A stretch of DNA of 64,000 nucleotides from Neostapfia colusana (lineage: Eukaryota; Streptophyta; Magnoliopsida; Poales; Poaceae). Location: the NCBI GenBank assembly GCA_030760725.1, contig JASWHV010000005.1, positions 26,793,241 to 26,857,240 on the forward strand, read 5' to 3'. The notes beneath the pieces are model-generated. The model had not been told where the DNA came from. It saw only the letters and a program-made list of their open reading frames with translations, and did not search any database. Position numbers and translations under genes: made by a program. Below, one piece after another: positions 21,491 to 32,010 of this stretch. Each line of letters starts with the position of its first letter. The stretch's first letter is position 1.

Positions 21491-21920
21491 GATTGGTATC
21501 AGAGCCACGGGTTGACAGTATGTTACACGCCTGGATAGAAACCTTAGATTGATATTAGAGTCACGGGTTAACAGCAAGTTACACCCCTAAATAGAAGCCA
21601 CGCTGACCAAAGGAAGCGCCCTAGGGTGAATAGCCTAGATTGGCCTTTAAAACCACATTGACATAGGAAACCATCCTTGAATAGGAGTTGAGTGGGCCCT
21701 TGTGATGATTATTTGTGAATATGTGCTTAGTGTGAGTGGTGGGACGTCTCAAAAACGTTGTCCATATCCACACATAAGAAGAAGGAGGTGTGAGATGTTT
21801 CGGCACTTGCTCACATCCTCATAAGGACTAATATATATAGTCCAACTCACCTTGATGCATATAGTTGAAAGGACCTATCTAACCTTCTAACCTTCTATTC
21901 TACTTCGTTCTCTCTCACAG
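21491..21920 (+). other. Untranslated leader of element B
   Basis: No open frame is supported here; unlike C there is no ORF upstream of gag. The leader ends in ttcgttctctctcacag immediately before the gag ATG, a good 3' splice acceptor, so gag may be expressed from a spliced RNA. Confidence 0.5.
21494..21511 (+). other. Primer binding site of element B (initiator tRNA-Met type)
   Basis: TGGTATCAGAGCCACGGG, three bases after the LTR end. This is the standard plant primer site complementary to initiator methionine tRNA. A decayed second copy (tgatattagagtcacggg) follows at about 21550 in a tandem duplication of some 55 bp. Confidence 0.88.
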
Positions 21921-24569
21921 ATGGTGAGAGGAAACGCCAGCCGAAGGAACGTCCAGGAAGATGACCACGAGGAAATTCCTGCCAACCCCGGAGCTGGCGA
22001 AAACAACCTAGAAAGGTTAATGGCCATGCAAAACCAGCTTATGCAAACCATGATCCAAACTTTGGGTCAGTTACAGGCCAACCAAAACTCCGTTCCGGCA
22101 CCACCGCCACCACCCCCGCCGGTTCATAACAGGTTGGGAGAGTTCATGAGGACTCGACCACCCACCTTTGCTCAAGCAAGCGATCCAATGGAGGCCGATG
22201 ATTGGTTGAAATCCATGGAGAAGAAGCTTGCCATTGTTCAGTGCAATGACCGAGAGAAGGTTCTCTTTGCGTCGCACCAATTGATGGGAGCAGCTGCTGA
22301 CTGGTGGGATGCCTTGAGCAACGCTTATGCCAACCCGGAGACAATCACTTGGACTGAGTTCAAGGAAAGTTTCCGCTCCCACTACATCCCTGTTGGCGTA
22401 ATGATGCTCAAGAGGCAGGAGTTTGAATGTCTCCGCCAAGGACAGAAAAGTGTGAATGAATATCTCAACAAGTTCATACAACTGTCCCGGTATGCCCCCG
22501 AAGATGTCAACTCAGATCAAAAGAAGCAGTACCTGTTCATGAGAGGGTTGAACAATGAGATCCAAGTTCAGCTCCTCAACAATGACTACGTAAGCTTCCA
22601 GAAGCTGGTTGATAAGGCTATTGTGGTGGAAAACAAGATCCGAGAGATTGAGCGCGAGTGCAAAAGAAAGATGCCATACCAGCCCCAAGGGAGCAACATA
22701 CGACCTAGGTACATGCCCCCTGCACCGCAGTATGGACCAACCACTCCTATGTACCGCCCTGGTCAGCCACCACAGCAACGGTTTGTTGCACCGGCACCTC
22801 GAGTGCCCATGCCTCCTGCGCCCCGGCCTAACAATGGCGCTCCTGTTCAAAACCCCCGCCCCAACGTACCTGCTGCCGTAGGCAACAGGGCATGCTTTGC
22901 ATGCGGGGAAGTAGGCCACTTCGCTAACCAGTGTCCGAAGCGAGGCCCTGGACAGCAAGGTAACGTGCCCAAGCAGAACCAGCGACCAAACAGAGGGGAC
23001 CACCAAGGGAACCGTGGACCGCAGAACTATGCTCGTGGCCACGTTAACCATGTCACTGCTGAGGAAGCACAACGGGCTGAGGACGTCGCAATTGGTATGT
23101 TCCTTGCCAACTCCAACCCAGCCACCATTTTATTTGATTCCGGAGCATCACATTCCTTCATATCATCCAAATATGTTGCCAAACATCATCTACCCGTATC
23201 CCACTTAGAATGTGCTATGTTAGTTAATTCTCCCGGAGGAGAAATGAGGACTAATATAGTATGTCCGAAAGTAAGCCTTAAAATAAGGGGGGTAGACTTC
23301 CTTGCCAACCTTATTGTCTTGGACTTCCACGGAATTGACATCATACTCGGAATGGACTGGTTAAGCAAGCACAATGGAGTAATCCAATGCGCTGAGAGAA
23401 GCGTGCAATTGACAAACGAACACGGTATCCGTGTCGAGTTTGAGTCAGCCCAGCAAGCGACCGAACGGGCGGATCTGAACCATGTTGAAGGAGTAGCATT
23501 GGACAACATTCCAGTGGTTCAGGAATTTTCGGACGTGTTCCCGGAAGAACTTCCAGGTATGCCACCTGACCGGGACATCGAGTTTGCCATAGATTTTGTA
23601 CCTGGAACTGCACCCATAGCCAAGAGACCATATAGGATGCCCGTCAACGAGTTAGTTGAACTAAAGAAGCAAATTCAAGAACAGTTGGAGAAGGGTTTTA
23701 TCCGTCCAAGTTCGTCACCATGGGGAGCCCCGGTACTTTTCGTGGACAAGAAGGACGGAACCCAAGGAATGTGCGTGGACTACAGGTCTCTCAACGAGGT
23801 AACAATCAAGAATAAATACCCTCTGCCCCGTATAGAGGACCTGTTCGATCAAATGAAAGGAGCCCAAGTGTTCTCCAAGATTGATCTTCGGTCGGGATAT
23901 TTCCAGCTGAAGATTAAGCCCTCCGATATACCTAAGACAGCCTTTCGGACACGGTATGGTTCATATGAATATACCGTTATGTCTTTTGGATTGACGAATG
24001 CACCCGCATACTTCATGTACCTTATGAACAAGGTTTTCATGGAGTACTTGGACAAGTTCGTCGTGGTTTTCATCGACGACATCATGGTGTATTCAAAAAG
24101 TAAGGAGGAGCATGAAGAACATCTGAGATTGACTTTGCAGAAGTTGCGCGAGCATCAGTTGTATGCCAAGCTCAACAAGTGTCAATTTTGGCTAAGGGAA
24201 ATATCCTTCCTAGGCCACATCATCTCCAAGGAAGGGGTATCGGTTGATCCTGGAAAGGTGAGAGATGTTCTGAAGTGGGACCAACCGAAGAGCGTGAAGG
24301 ATATTCGGAGTTTTCTCGGGATGGCAGGATACTATCGGCGCTTCATTAAAGACTTCTCTAAAATAGCAAAACCTATGACGGAGTTGCTAATGAAGGGGAA
24401 AATCTTTCAATGGACACAAGCCTGCCAAGAAAGTTTTGAGGAACTCAAGAAAAGGCTAACCACAGCACCAGTTATGGTATTGCCAGACGTAGCAAGAGCT
24501 TTGACATATATTGTGACGCATCCAGACAAGGGCTCGGATGTGTGCTCATGCAGGAAGGGCAAGTGGTAG
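21921..24569 (+). CDS. Gag-protease-reverse transcriptase polyprotein of element B, C-terminus frameshifted
   Basis: The 882-codon frame starts at MVRGNASRRN. Gag capsid is at about residues 60-250, with CCHC zinc knuckle CFACGEVGHFANQC from residue 325. The protease motif LFDSGASHSF lies around Asp406. Reverse transcriptase blocks are intact: VDYRSLNEVTIKNKYPLPRI, KIDLRSGYFQLKI and the catalytic FIDD box at residues 717-720 (the usual chromovirus form of YxDD). A one-base deletion near 24530 takes the frame out after HPDKG, inside RNase H, so the last 10-15 residues are not native. Role: particle protein, maturation and cDNA synthesis for retrotransposition. Confidence 0.92.
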   Translation: MVRGNASRRNVQEDDHEEIPANPGAGENNLERLMAMQNQLMQTMIQTLGQLQANQNSVPAPPPPPPPVHNRLGEFMRTRPPTFAQASDPMEADDWLKSMEKKLAIVQCNDREKVLFASHQLMGAAADWWDALSNAYANPETITWTEFKESFRSHYIPVGVMMLKRQEFECLRQGQKSVNEYLNKFIQLSRYAPEDVNSDQKKQYLFMRGLNNEIQVQLLNNDYVSFQKLVDKAIVVENKIREIERECKRKMPYQPQGSNIRPRYMPPAPQYGPTTPMYRPGQPPQQRFVAPAPRVPMPPAPRPNNGAPVQNPRPNVPAAVGNRACFACGEVGHFANQCPKRGPGQQGNVPKQNQRPNRGDHQGNRGPQNYARGHVNHVTAEEAQRAEDVAIGMFLANSNPATILFDSGASHSFISSKYVAKHHLPVSHLECAMLVNSPGGEMRTNIVCPKVSLKIRGVDFLANLIVLDFHGIDIILGMDWLSKHNGVIQCAERSVQLTNEHGIRVEFESAQQATERADLNHVEGVALDNIPVVQEFSDVFPEELPGMPPDRDIEFAIDFVPGTAPIAKRPYRMPVNELVELKKQIQEQLEKGFIRPSSSPWGAPVLFVDKKDGTQGMCVDYRSLNEVTIKNKYPLPRIEDLFDQMKGAQVFSKIDLRSGYFQLKIKPSDIPKTAFRTRYGSYEYTVMSFGLTNAPAYFMYLMNKVFMEYLDKFVVVFIDDIMVYSKSKEEHEEHLRLTLQKLREHQLYAKLNKCQFWLREISFLGHIISKEGVSVDPGKVRDVLKWDQPKSVKDIRSFLGMAGYYRRFIKDFSKIAKPMTELLMKGKIFQWTQACQESFEELKKRLTTAPVMVLPDVARALTYIVTHPDKGSDVCSCRKGKW

Positions 24570-26401
24570 CCTATGCCTCACGACAATTAAAGAAGCATGA
24601 GCTTAACTATCCTACACATGATTTGGAGTTAGCAGCAGTGGTGCATGCATTGAAGATTTGGAGACATTATATCCTTGGTCATCGATGTGAGATCTATACG
24701 GATCATAAAAGCCTCAAGTACATATTTACACAAACGGACTCGAATTTAAGGCAACGTCGATGGTTAGAACTCATCAAGGATTATGATGTAGGAATCAACT
24801 ACCATCCCGGTAAGGCCAATGTAGTAGCTGACGCATTGAGCAGAAAGGGAGCATGCCACCTACTCACGGTTCGGGAGCTACCAACCGAACTACGTAAGGA
24901 GTTCGAACGATTACACCTCGGATTCTTGAATAACATGGAAAAAATGGAGATCCACTCCTCATTGGAGCAAGAAATAAGAAAGGGCCAAGCAACAGACGAG
25001 GGGATCAAGGAGATCAAGGAAAGAATCCGACAAGGGATAGAGAAGGATTTCAAGGAGGATGAAAAGGGTACGCTTTGGCTAGGAAAAAGGATTTGTGTGC
25101 CAAACCTAAGACACCTTCGCGACATGATATTAAGGGAGGCACATGATTCACCCTATTCCATACGTCCAGGGAGCACCAAAATGTACACAGATTTGAAAAC
25201 TTGCTATTGGTGGGATGGTATGAAGAGGGATATAGCCGAATACGTTGCCCTATGCGACACATGCCAACGGGTAAAAGCTGACCATCAAAAACCCACTGGA
25301 TTGTTGCAACCTTTGAAAATACCTGAATGGAAATGGGAGGACATCAGTATGGACTTTATTGTCGGATTGCCAAGAACTCAGTCAGGATACGACTCCATCT
25401 GGGTCATTGTGGACAGGTTGACGAAAACCGCCCATTTTCTTCCGGTAAAGACCAGTTACAACGTTACACAGTTGGCAGAGTTGTACATGGAGCAGATCGT
25501 GTGCCGTCATGGAGTTCCGAAGAGGATAGTCTCAGATCGAGGTTCTCAGTTTACCTCTAGATTCTGGAGGAAGCTGCAGAAAGCCATGGGTACACGACTG
25601 GATTTTAGCTCCGCCTATCACCCACAAACAGATGGACAAACCGAGAGGACAAACCAAATTTTGGAAGACATGTTGAGAGCTTGCGCCTTGAAACGCGGGC
25701 GTAGTTGGGATAGGAGTTTACCGTATGCCGAGTTCTCTTATAACAACAGCTATCAAGCTAGCTTGAAAATGTCGCCTTTCGAAGCCTTATATGGCAGAAG
25801 GTGTAGAATGCCGCTGTTCTGGAACGAAACTGGAGAGAACCAGGTGTTTGGACCCGAAGTACTACAGGAGGCTGAAAAGCATGTTCAGACAATACGGGAA
25901 AACTTAAGGGCTGCTCAGTCACGACAGAAAGGCTATGCAGACAACAGGCGTAGGAAGTTAACCTTTGAAGTAGGAGACTTCGTATACCTTAAGGTATCAC
26001 CTATCCGAGGCCAACGACGTTTTAACGTCAAAGGAAAACTAGCGCCTTGCTACATCGGACCATTTAAGATTTTGGACAAGCGAGGAGAAGTAGCCTACCA
26101 ACTAGAGCTCCCAAACCACCTCTCCGACGTACATGACGTGTTTCATGTATCCCAGCTCAAGAAGTGCTTGAAAATACCAGAGGAACAAGTGTCAATTGGA
26201 GAACTTGAACTTCAAGAAGACCTGACCTACGCAGAACACCCTGTCCGAATCTTGGACGTAAAGAAAAGGGTCACCCGGAACAAAGTGATTCGATGGTGCA
26301 AGGTACAATGGAACCATCACACTGAAGCTGAAGCCACATGGGAGCGTGAAGAGGATATTAAGGCAGAATTTCCCCATCTATTTCCTACTAACGAATCTTA
26401 A
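24542..26401 (+). CDS. RNase H-integrase-chromodomain part of the B polyprotein
   Basis: Continuation in another frame because of the frameshift near 24530. RNase H motifs are VAYASRQLKKHELNYPTHD, LELAAVVHAL and YTDHKSLKYIF. By comparison with C (YCDAS) the first catalytic Asp is His here, just upstream in the frameshift zone. In the integrase zinc finger the second His of HHCC is Arg (YSIRPG), while CDTC is kept. The catalytic D, D, E are present in MDFIVGL, VSDRGSQF and QTERTNQ. The C-terminus, from HVSQLKKC to the end, is a chromodomain (VKKRVTRNKVIRW, VQWNHH, TWEREED), which in chromoviruses directs integration to marked chromatin. Confidence 0.9.
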   Translation: MLMQEGQVVAYASRQLKKHELNYPTHDLELAAVVHALKIWRHYILGHRCEIYTDHKSLKYIFTQTDSNLRQRRWLELIKDYDVGINYHPGKANVVADALSRKGACHLLTVRELPTELRKEFERLHLGFLNNMEKMEIHSSLEQEIRKGQATDEGIKEIKERIRQGIEKDFKEDEKGTLWLGKRICVPNLRHLRDMILREAHDSPYSIRPGSTKMYTDLKTCYWWDGMKRDIAEYVALCDTCQRVKADHQKPTGLLQPLKIPEWKWEDISMDFIVGLPRTQSGYDSIWVIVDRLTKTAHFLPVKTSYNVTQLAELYMEQIVCRHGVPKRIVSDRGSQFTSRFWRKLQKAMGTRLDFSSAYHPQTDGQTERTNQILEDMLRACALKRGRSWDRSLPYAEFSYNNSYQASLKMSPFEALYGRRCRMPLFWNETGENQVFGPEVLQEAEKHVQTIRENLRAAQSRQKGYADNRRRKLTFEVGDFVYLKVSPIRGQRRFNVKGKLAPCYIGPFKILDKRGEVAYQLELPNHLSDVHDVFHVSQLKKCLKIPEEQVSIGELELQEDLTYAEHPVRILDVKKRVTRNKVIRWCKVQWNHHTEAEATWEREEDIKAEFPHLFPTNES

Positions 26402-26410
26402 GGGCGAGAT

Positions 26411-26430
26411 TCAATTTAAGGGGGTAGATT
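26411..26430 (+). other. Polypurine tract of element B
   Basis: The run aagggggtaga (26418-26428) directly before the 3' LTR is the plus-strand primer. The same sequence precedes the C second LTR. Confidence 0.8.
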
Positions 26431-29419
26431 TGTGACACCCTCATCTCGGGTGTCAGCATATGTTCATGTTTTATGAAAAAGAAAAAAACATTTTAAGAAA
26501 AGTAGGAACAGAGACAAGTATCAAAAGGATAGCCAATAAAGCTCTCTGAGAACACCGAAGGCAACTTCCACGGCCAGCAGATCACGTGGCGTGTTCAGAG
26601 CGCATCCCTGAGAAATTGGGAGAGGTCCGCCGCTAAACTAGCAACGTGGCAGGCTCGGGGGTCACCTCCGCAATTGGAAAGAGGCCCGACCCTGTGGGAC
26701 ACGTGCTGCCCGCGGAGCTAGCCTCTGCGGAAGAAGCAAAGGCATTTTCTTATAGGACACGTGTCATCCTCGGAGCTAGTCCTCGCGGAAATAAGAGGAC
26801 CCATCGCGCGGGATACGTGTCAATCACGGAGCTCATCTCAGGGAAGTCCGGGTCTATCAAACACGTGTCGCCACCGGAGCTTATCTCCGGAAGATCCGTC
26901 GCAGCTAAACACGTGTCGACCTCGAGGCATGTCCCTGAGGAAAGGAGAGCGGAAAGACCGGCACCCACACGTGGCGTGCGCGGAGCTCACCTCCGAAGAA
27001 GAGGTGGGTCTCGATCGATTGACACGCGGCACAACCGGAGCTCGTCTCTGCGGACGAGGAGATACCAGGCCCGGAGGACACGTGGAGCTTCTGGAGCTCA
27101 TCATCACGGAGGGAACGAGTTCTGGACCGGCTGTTACGCGCAAGGACACCGGTACGCAACAGAAACCGATCTAAACTCCACAATGTTACCGAAGATAAGA
27201 CGTCAGGATCTAACAAAGATCTGAATAAGACTCTTATTCGGGATCCAATCAGATTAGGACTCTTCTCTTCCCGATTATAAATAGAGCCCAAAAACCTCTG
27301 GCCGGAACCACGAGCTTCTCTTTCAAATCCTGAGCCGATGACTTGGAGCCCTAACCCTAACTCGCCGAGCGAAACATCGCTGAAGCACAACAAGGGAGAT
27401 CATCGGAGAAGAACCAAGCGGTCTGAGGAGGACCCCGAAGACAAGAAGAGCGTGAGGTAGGACTTCAATACCACCTTACGACATCACTGTGTTCATCTCT
27501 TTGCATCTGTTCTTCGATTCCTTTCGAACAGAAGTGTTTTCGTGGGCAGACCACTTAATGATCAGTTTGATCTAAAAGACAAGATCATCGCCACGTCCAC
27601 CTTTGATCCGAACACCTCTGACCATGCAAGCCATGCAAGAGCACATCAATCTAATAAAACTAATCATAGGATAGCATGCATGTGCATCATCGCATCTAGT
27701 TTAGGGTTTATGCATGATATTGATTGCTGTGAATTTTGTATGCACGTGAATCCTACATAGCAGAACAAGCTCAGGTAGCTGTCTACGACGAGCTGCAGCA
27801 ACAAGGTTTTGAGAATCAAGAACAACCGGAACCGCAAGAACAAGGCAAGTGCTCCTTGACCATGTTGATCCTATGTTTTGGGTAAAACTATTTTGTTTTG
27901 CGAAAAGGTGTGTGTGCTGAGTCAAACATGATGGGAAAACCCTTTTTATAGGAGTTTACTAGTTTTAAATTAAACCATCCTTGTCGCCTGGGAAGTTTAT
28001 GAGTCGGGTATGGTTTTTGCTTTATGCTTCGCTGAGTCTCTGGGATCGGGAAGCGAGATAGATGTGTCTAGCTAACTGCACTTGTACTGATAATAAGTAA
28101 CTGATGAGGTTAATGAACATGGATCGGAGGGAGATCTAGGCAAGCCTGGGTTTGTGAATGAGGTAGCATGAGATGGTGGTTTTACTTTCCGTAGATCTAA
28201 GGACCGGTTCATGCATGCACATGCCAGGATAACAGTGCCACCACAAGGCCAAGTATGGGTGCGGCTTAGCTGAGTAATTAGGTAAGTTGCTAGGGTGTTA
28301 TGGACTGTGGAAGGCGCGGGGAATGGGAGTCGAATGAGGACTGCCCTGGGAACTGCATGGCACAAGAGGGGGCCCGTGGGTGGGAGAATTGGAGATTCTA
28401 GCCTGCCGGTGAAACCTTAGTGAGTCCATACATCTAGTAACCCCTTTGTAAAGGCTATTTTGTGATCTCTTGACCATACACCGACGGCTGTGTACTGGTA
28501 AAATGGAGGTTCGGCAGTCGCCGACGGGTGACGAAATCACAAACTTGTGGGTAAAGAGGTACAAACTCTGCAGAGTTGTTAAAACTATCATGATAGCCGA
28601 GCTTACGGTCACGAGCACCTGGCTATACTGCCATGATTAGTTGGGAATGGTTTTTGGGATGGTTATTGGAATGGTTATTGGGAAGGTTCTTGGTTATGGT
28701 TATTGGTTATGGTTTGGTTTGGGACTGTGGAGTCCGGGAGATGAGATGGTTGCATGACTGATGGGTCATGACATGAGATTGGTCTCGGTGCGAGACGAGG
28801 TTATTTTATAAGGTGAGATGGTAGCGAATACGAGGAGGTATTCGTGAGTATGAGTAAAAGATTGGTTAATGTTCGGATGGAACACGGGAAGTGATGGAGG
28901 TATGTTGGTAATTTAATACATGTTGGGATTACATTTAAACTTAAGTTGTTGTTTTATCATGGTTTTACAGAACTGCTTTTCTGCAAATAAACCTTTCATG
29001 CCTACCTTGTTTATGAGCTGCATATCATGTGTTTTCCCGCACTTGCTGAGTACATCATTGTACTCAAACTTGCATTATTATTTCTTCATCAACAGCAAGA
29101 GAGTACTACTATGAAGACCGAGTAGAGCATTATGGCGTGTGATCTGTTCTCAACCTTGCCTGTGGAGGGAGTAGAGATGGAGCCACTTCTGCTTAGTTTT
29201 GCTTCCGCATTAGTTTTTGCTTCCACATTTAAATAAGGACTTCCGCTGTGAGCATGAGTCCAAGACTCATAAGATATTGTAATAAACCCTGTTATTCATG
29301 GTAATATATAATCTGAATTCAGTTTGCGGAACGTATGTGTATGTGTGATGAACATCCTGGGCACACATATGCATTAGTTCTCGGTTACGTGCTTTTCCCA
29401 CAGAATTGAGGGCGTCACA
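26431..29419 (+). repeat. 3' LTR of element B, with second copy of the mini-gene
   Basis: 2,989 bp, TGTGACACCC to GGGCGTCACA. Mini-gene copy: exon 1 27338-27456 with an intact ATG, exon 2 27761-27844, exon 3 29096-29142, TATA 27276, AATAAA 29281. Exon and intron borders are identical to the 5' LTR copy. Confidence 0.93.
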
Positions 29420-29587
29420 TCCGGCATCCTGGGCCACGTTGCAGGCTCGGAGCTATCCTCCGTGGGGAGGGGAGCTCCGGCCCCGCTGGACACGTGGTGC
29501 CTTCAAACCTCGCCCCTGCAGAGGGAGCGAGGTCCTTAGGAAGTTTTACGCTGTGCGCGGGGGTACCCTGTATTGAGGGTACCGACA
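29420..29587 (-). repeat. 5' LTR of element R, second part, starting with the tccgg duplication of B
   Basis: 29420-29424 is the right target duplication of B. The rest completes the U3 of the reverse LTR and ends ggtaccgaca, the reverse complement of the Tat LTR start. Confidence 0.85.
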
Positions 29588-29972
29588 GAAGAGATCTCCC
29601 CGGGACCACCTGTCGGGTCCCGGGGCCCCCCTTTGTAAGCCGCCCGAGCCTTGGGCTATAAAAGGCTCGGGTAGGCAGCGTTGCAAAGGGTTCGGCATTA
29701 CGGCACATTGCAAGACATTCTAGCACTCAGCTCATCCTCAAGCTTAGAACCCCGGTTCTAAGCCTCAAGCAATACAACGAGAACCTCTGCTCACCGTGGA
29801 CGTAGGGTATTACGCTCCGGCAGCCCGAACCACATAAAAAACCCTTGTGTTCATCTCCTTCCTTCGTCCAGTCCAGCAAGACCCACACAGGGGGACTAGC
29901 CCTCCGAAAAAGAACCTCCGCGGGCTGCCCAGTGCAGGCCCAGGGGAAGTGTCGACCGCAGACGCTTCGACA
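29588..29972 (+). repeat. LTR fragment of element S (forward Tat type)
   Basis: It begins inside an LTR (the ctccccgggaccacctgtcgg block) and carries the TATA box (ctataaaagg, about 29657) and the terminal CGCTTCGACA. The missing upstream part was displaced by the insertion of R and lies outside the window. Confidence 0.85.
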
Positions 29973-30101
29973 TTTGGCACGCCAGGTAGGGGGCTTTTTC
30001 CCTCTCGCGTCGAGTCTTCGCTCACGAAGATGACCAAGCTTCCGTCCGCGGCAAGCTCTCCTCGCCCTCGTTCCCGGCGAACGATGACCAGCGAGGCTTA
30101 C
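29973..30101 (+). pseudogene. Primer site and first gag codons of element S
   Basis: TTTGGCACGCCAGG is the primer site (one change from the family). Gag begins with ATG 30030 (MTKLPSAASSPRPRSRR) and is cut after 24 codons by element C. The probable continuation of this gag is at 53123. Confidence 0.75.
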
Positions 30102-30422
30102 TGTAACACCCCAAAATACTGTTGAGAGGGGAATTTAAAATTTTTTGGACGTGTTGCGTGTGTAGCAAAAATTCAAATTCAAACTGGAATTCAATTTAAA
30201 CTCAAAACAGAAAAGAAATAGAAAAAGAAAAAGGAAAACAGAAAAAACCGGCCAGTGGGCCGAAACCCACCAGCCGGCCCACCGATCCTGCGCCAGCCCG
30301 CAGCCGCGCCCCCCTTCTTCCCACTGACATGCGGGGCCCGCCAACCTTTCTTCCTCCTCACGCCCGCGCCCGCGCTCGGCCGGACTCTCTCACCCGAATC
30401 AAAACCGACCGGAAAATCTCGC
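30102..30422 (+). repeat. First LTR of element C, left part
   Basis: Starts TGTAACACCCCAAAAT. It matches 47423-47745 and is cut at ctcgc by D; the rest resumes at 38505. Confidence 0.9.
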
Positions 30423-31519
30423 TGTCGACGTGTTCAGTCGACACTTCCCCCGGGCCTGCACTGGGCAGCCCGCGTAGGTTCTTTTTTCGGTGGGGCTAGT
30501 CTCTAGCGGAGAGCTTGCGCAGATGGACGAGTTAGTAAGAGCTTGACACGGTGAGTTTTACATGGTTCAGGCCGCTGGAGCGTAAAACCCTACGTCCACG
30601 GCGAGCTATGGAGCTCGCTGTATTGCTTGCTGCTCAGGCTCGGAGGCCTGAGCTTGGGGGTGAGTTACAGCTTGAGAGTGTATGGCTAGCGTATGAGTTG
30701 CAAAGTGCGAACCCCTGCTATCGACGCCTACCCGAGCCTTTTATAGTCCAAGACTCGGGCGGCTTACAAGGGGAGCCGGGACCCGACAGGTGGTCCCGGG
30801 GAGATTGTCTATTATCTACCGTATCTGCAGTTATGCCGGTAGTTGTCTCTGGTCGAAGGCTTCTGGGTCTTCATATTGCCGCCCTGCCCATTCCGCACGC
30901 TAGTCGTAGTGGTTGATGACGGCGCAAGCGGCATGGGATGTCTTGTCGCGGTGTTTATTGGCTGGCAGGTTCTGACACCGCGCGCCAGTCCGTGATGCGA
31001 CTGGGCGCAACGGCACCTGACAGAAGCGTGCTCCGCGTCTCCGCGTCTTGGGAAGACGCGGGCCTTGAATACCTTGTACGGGCAAGGTATGGGGCGCCTT
31101 TACGCCCGCTGCCTACTGCTCGGGGGCAGGCAGCACCGTTCTTCTGGCCACGTGGCGGGTCCGGAGCCCTTCTCTTAGGAGAGAAGGGTCCGGCCTACGG
31201 GGCACGTGGAGCTTCCGGACCTCTCCCCGCGGAGGTGGAGGTCCGGCTTCTTCATGCCACGTGGCGGGCCCGGAGCTCTCCTCTGAGGAGAGGGAGGTCC
31301 GGCCCCGCCGGACACATGGCGCCTTCGGAGCTCTCTCCCGCGGAGGGGGAGGTCCGGCTTCTGTATGCCACGTGGCGGGCCCGGTGCTCTCCTCTGAGGA
31401 GAGGGAGGTCCGGCCCCGCCGGACGCGTGGCGCCTTCGGAGCTCTCCCTGCGGAGAAGGGCGAGTTCCTTAGGCATTTTACCCTGTGCGCAGGGGTACCC
31501 CATATCTCAGGTACCGACA
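30423..31519 (-). repeat. 3' LTR of element D (left end)
   Basis: 1,097 bp, reverse orientation, ends ggtaccgaca. Six CACGTG-type units lie between about 31145 and 31430; the TATA box is reversed at about 30737. Confidence 0.93.
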
Positions 31520-32010
31520 GTGGCCCCCGGGCCCATCTTGGGGGAGATAGCGAGCCCGAGGTGGGACCTCCATCTCTTCCGATCCGCGCACTTTCTCTAT
31601 GTCCCGAATTGACCGCTGCCGGAGCACGAACGGCCACGGGATCGTGGGAGCGTGCGCTCAATTGATGGTTGCTATTGCTGTGGCGGTTCCCAAGACTGCC
31701 ACTTCTGCACGTTGCGGCGCTTTCTTCGGGAACCGCCGAAGTGCCTTGCCGGCTCATCTTCTCAGGAGACTGACTCCTTGATCCACCGCTTCAGTTGGGC
31801 GGCTTGGGCCCACCCGTCATCGGCACTCGGTCTAGGAATCGAAGCGGTTGCCGGTGCGGGGTATTCGAAGAGTTCCGAATCGCTTGGAATTGCACCCGGG
31901 AAGTTTTTTAGAGGGGGTCTTACCCACATTGCAGCTTCCCTTCGCACTTCTCTGCGTTTCTTCTCGGACTCTTGTGCTTTTGCTTTCTTGCCTTTGAGTT
32001 CTCCCTTGCC
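31520..32010 (+). other. Spacer of D with polypurine tract and leader of the accessory gene
   Basis: No coding frame is supported. The reversed polypurine tract (tggcccccgggcccatc) follows the LTR. On the plus strand this is the 5' leader of the accessory gene, running from the LTR. Confidence 0.55.

Larger units (their letters stand above)
18500..29419 (+). mobile_element. Element B: complete chromovirus (Tekay/Del-like) with 3-kb LTRs
   Basis: Two LTRs of 2,991 and 2,989 bp differ at about 50 sites by eye (about 1.7%). The primer site matches initiator tRNA-Met, the gag-pol order is Gag, protease, RT, RNase H, integrase, chromodomain, and a polypurine tract precedes the 3' LTR. The 5-bp target duplication is tccgg. 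The long LTRs and chromodomain fit the Tekay/Del lineage, but a tree of the RT would be needed to be sure. It is recent but defective: one frameshift and two changed conserved residues. Confidence 0.93.
17773..29587 (-). mobile_element. Element R: reverse Tat-lineage remnant, split by B
   Basis: Reading on the minus strand: 5' LTR (29587 down to 18041, interrupted by B), primer site, then the first codons of gag, cut at 17773 by H. Everything downstream must lie left of H, outside the window. At its right end the LTR terminus (ggtaccgaca) meets forward LTR sequence of S, so R probably inserted into the S LTR with presumptive duplication gaaga (29588-29592). Confidence 0.75.

Noticed and set aside
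22512..23072. Minus-strand open frames opposite the B and C gag-pol genes
   Set aside because: They are mirror frames of conserved coding sequence, lack recognisable domains and are not conserved between B and C.
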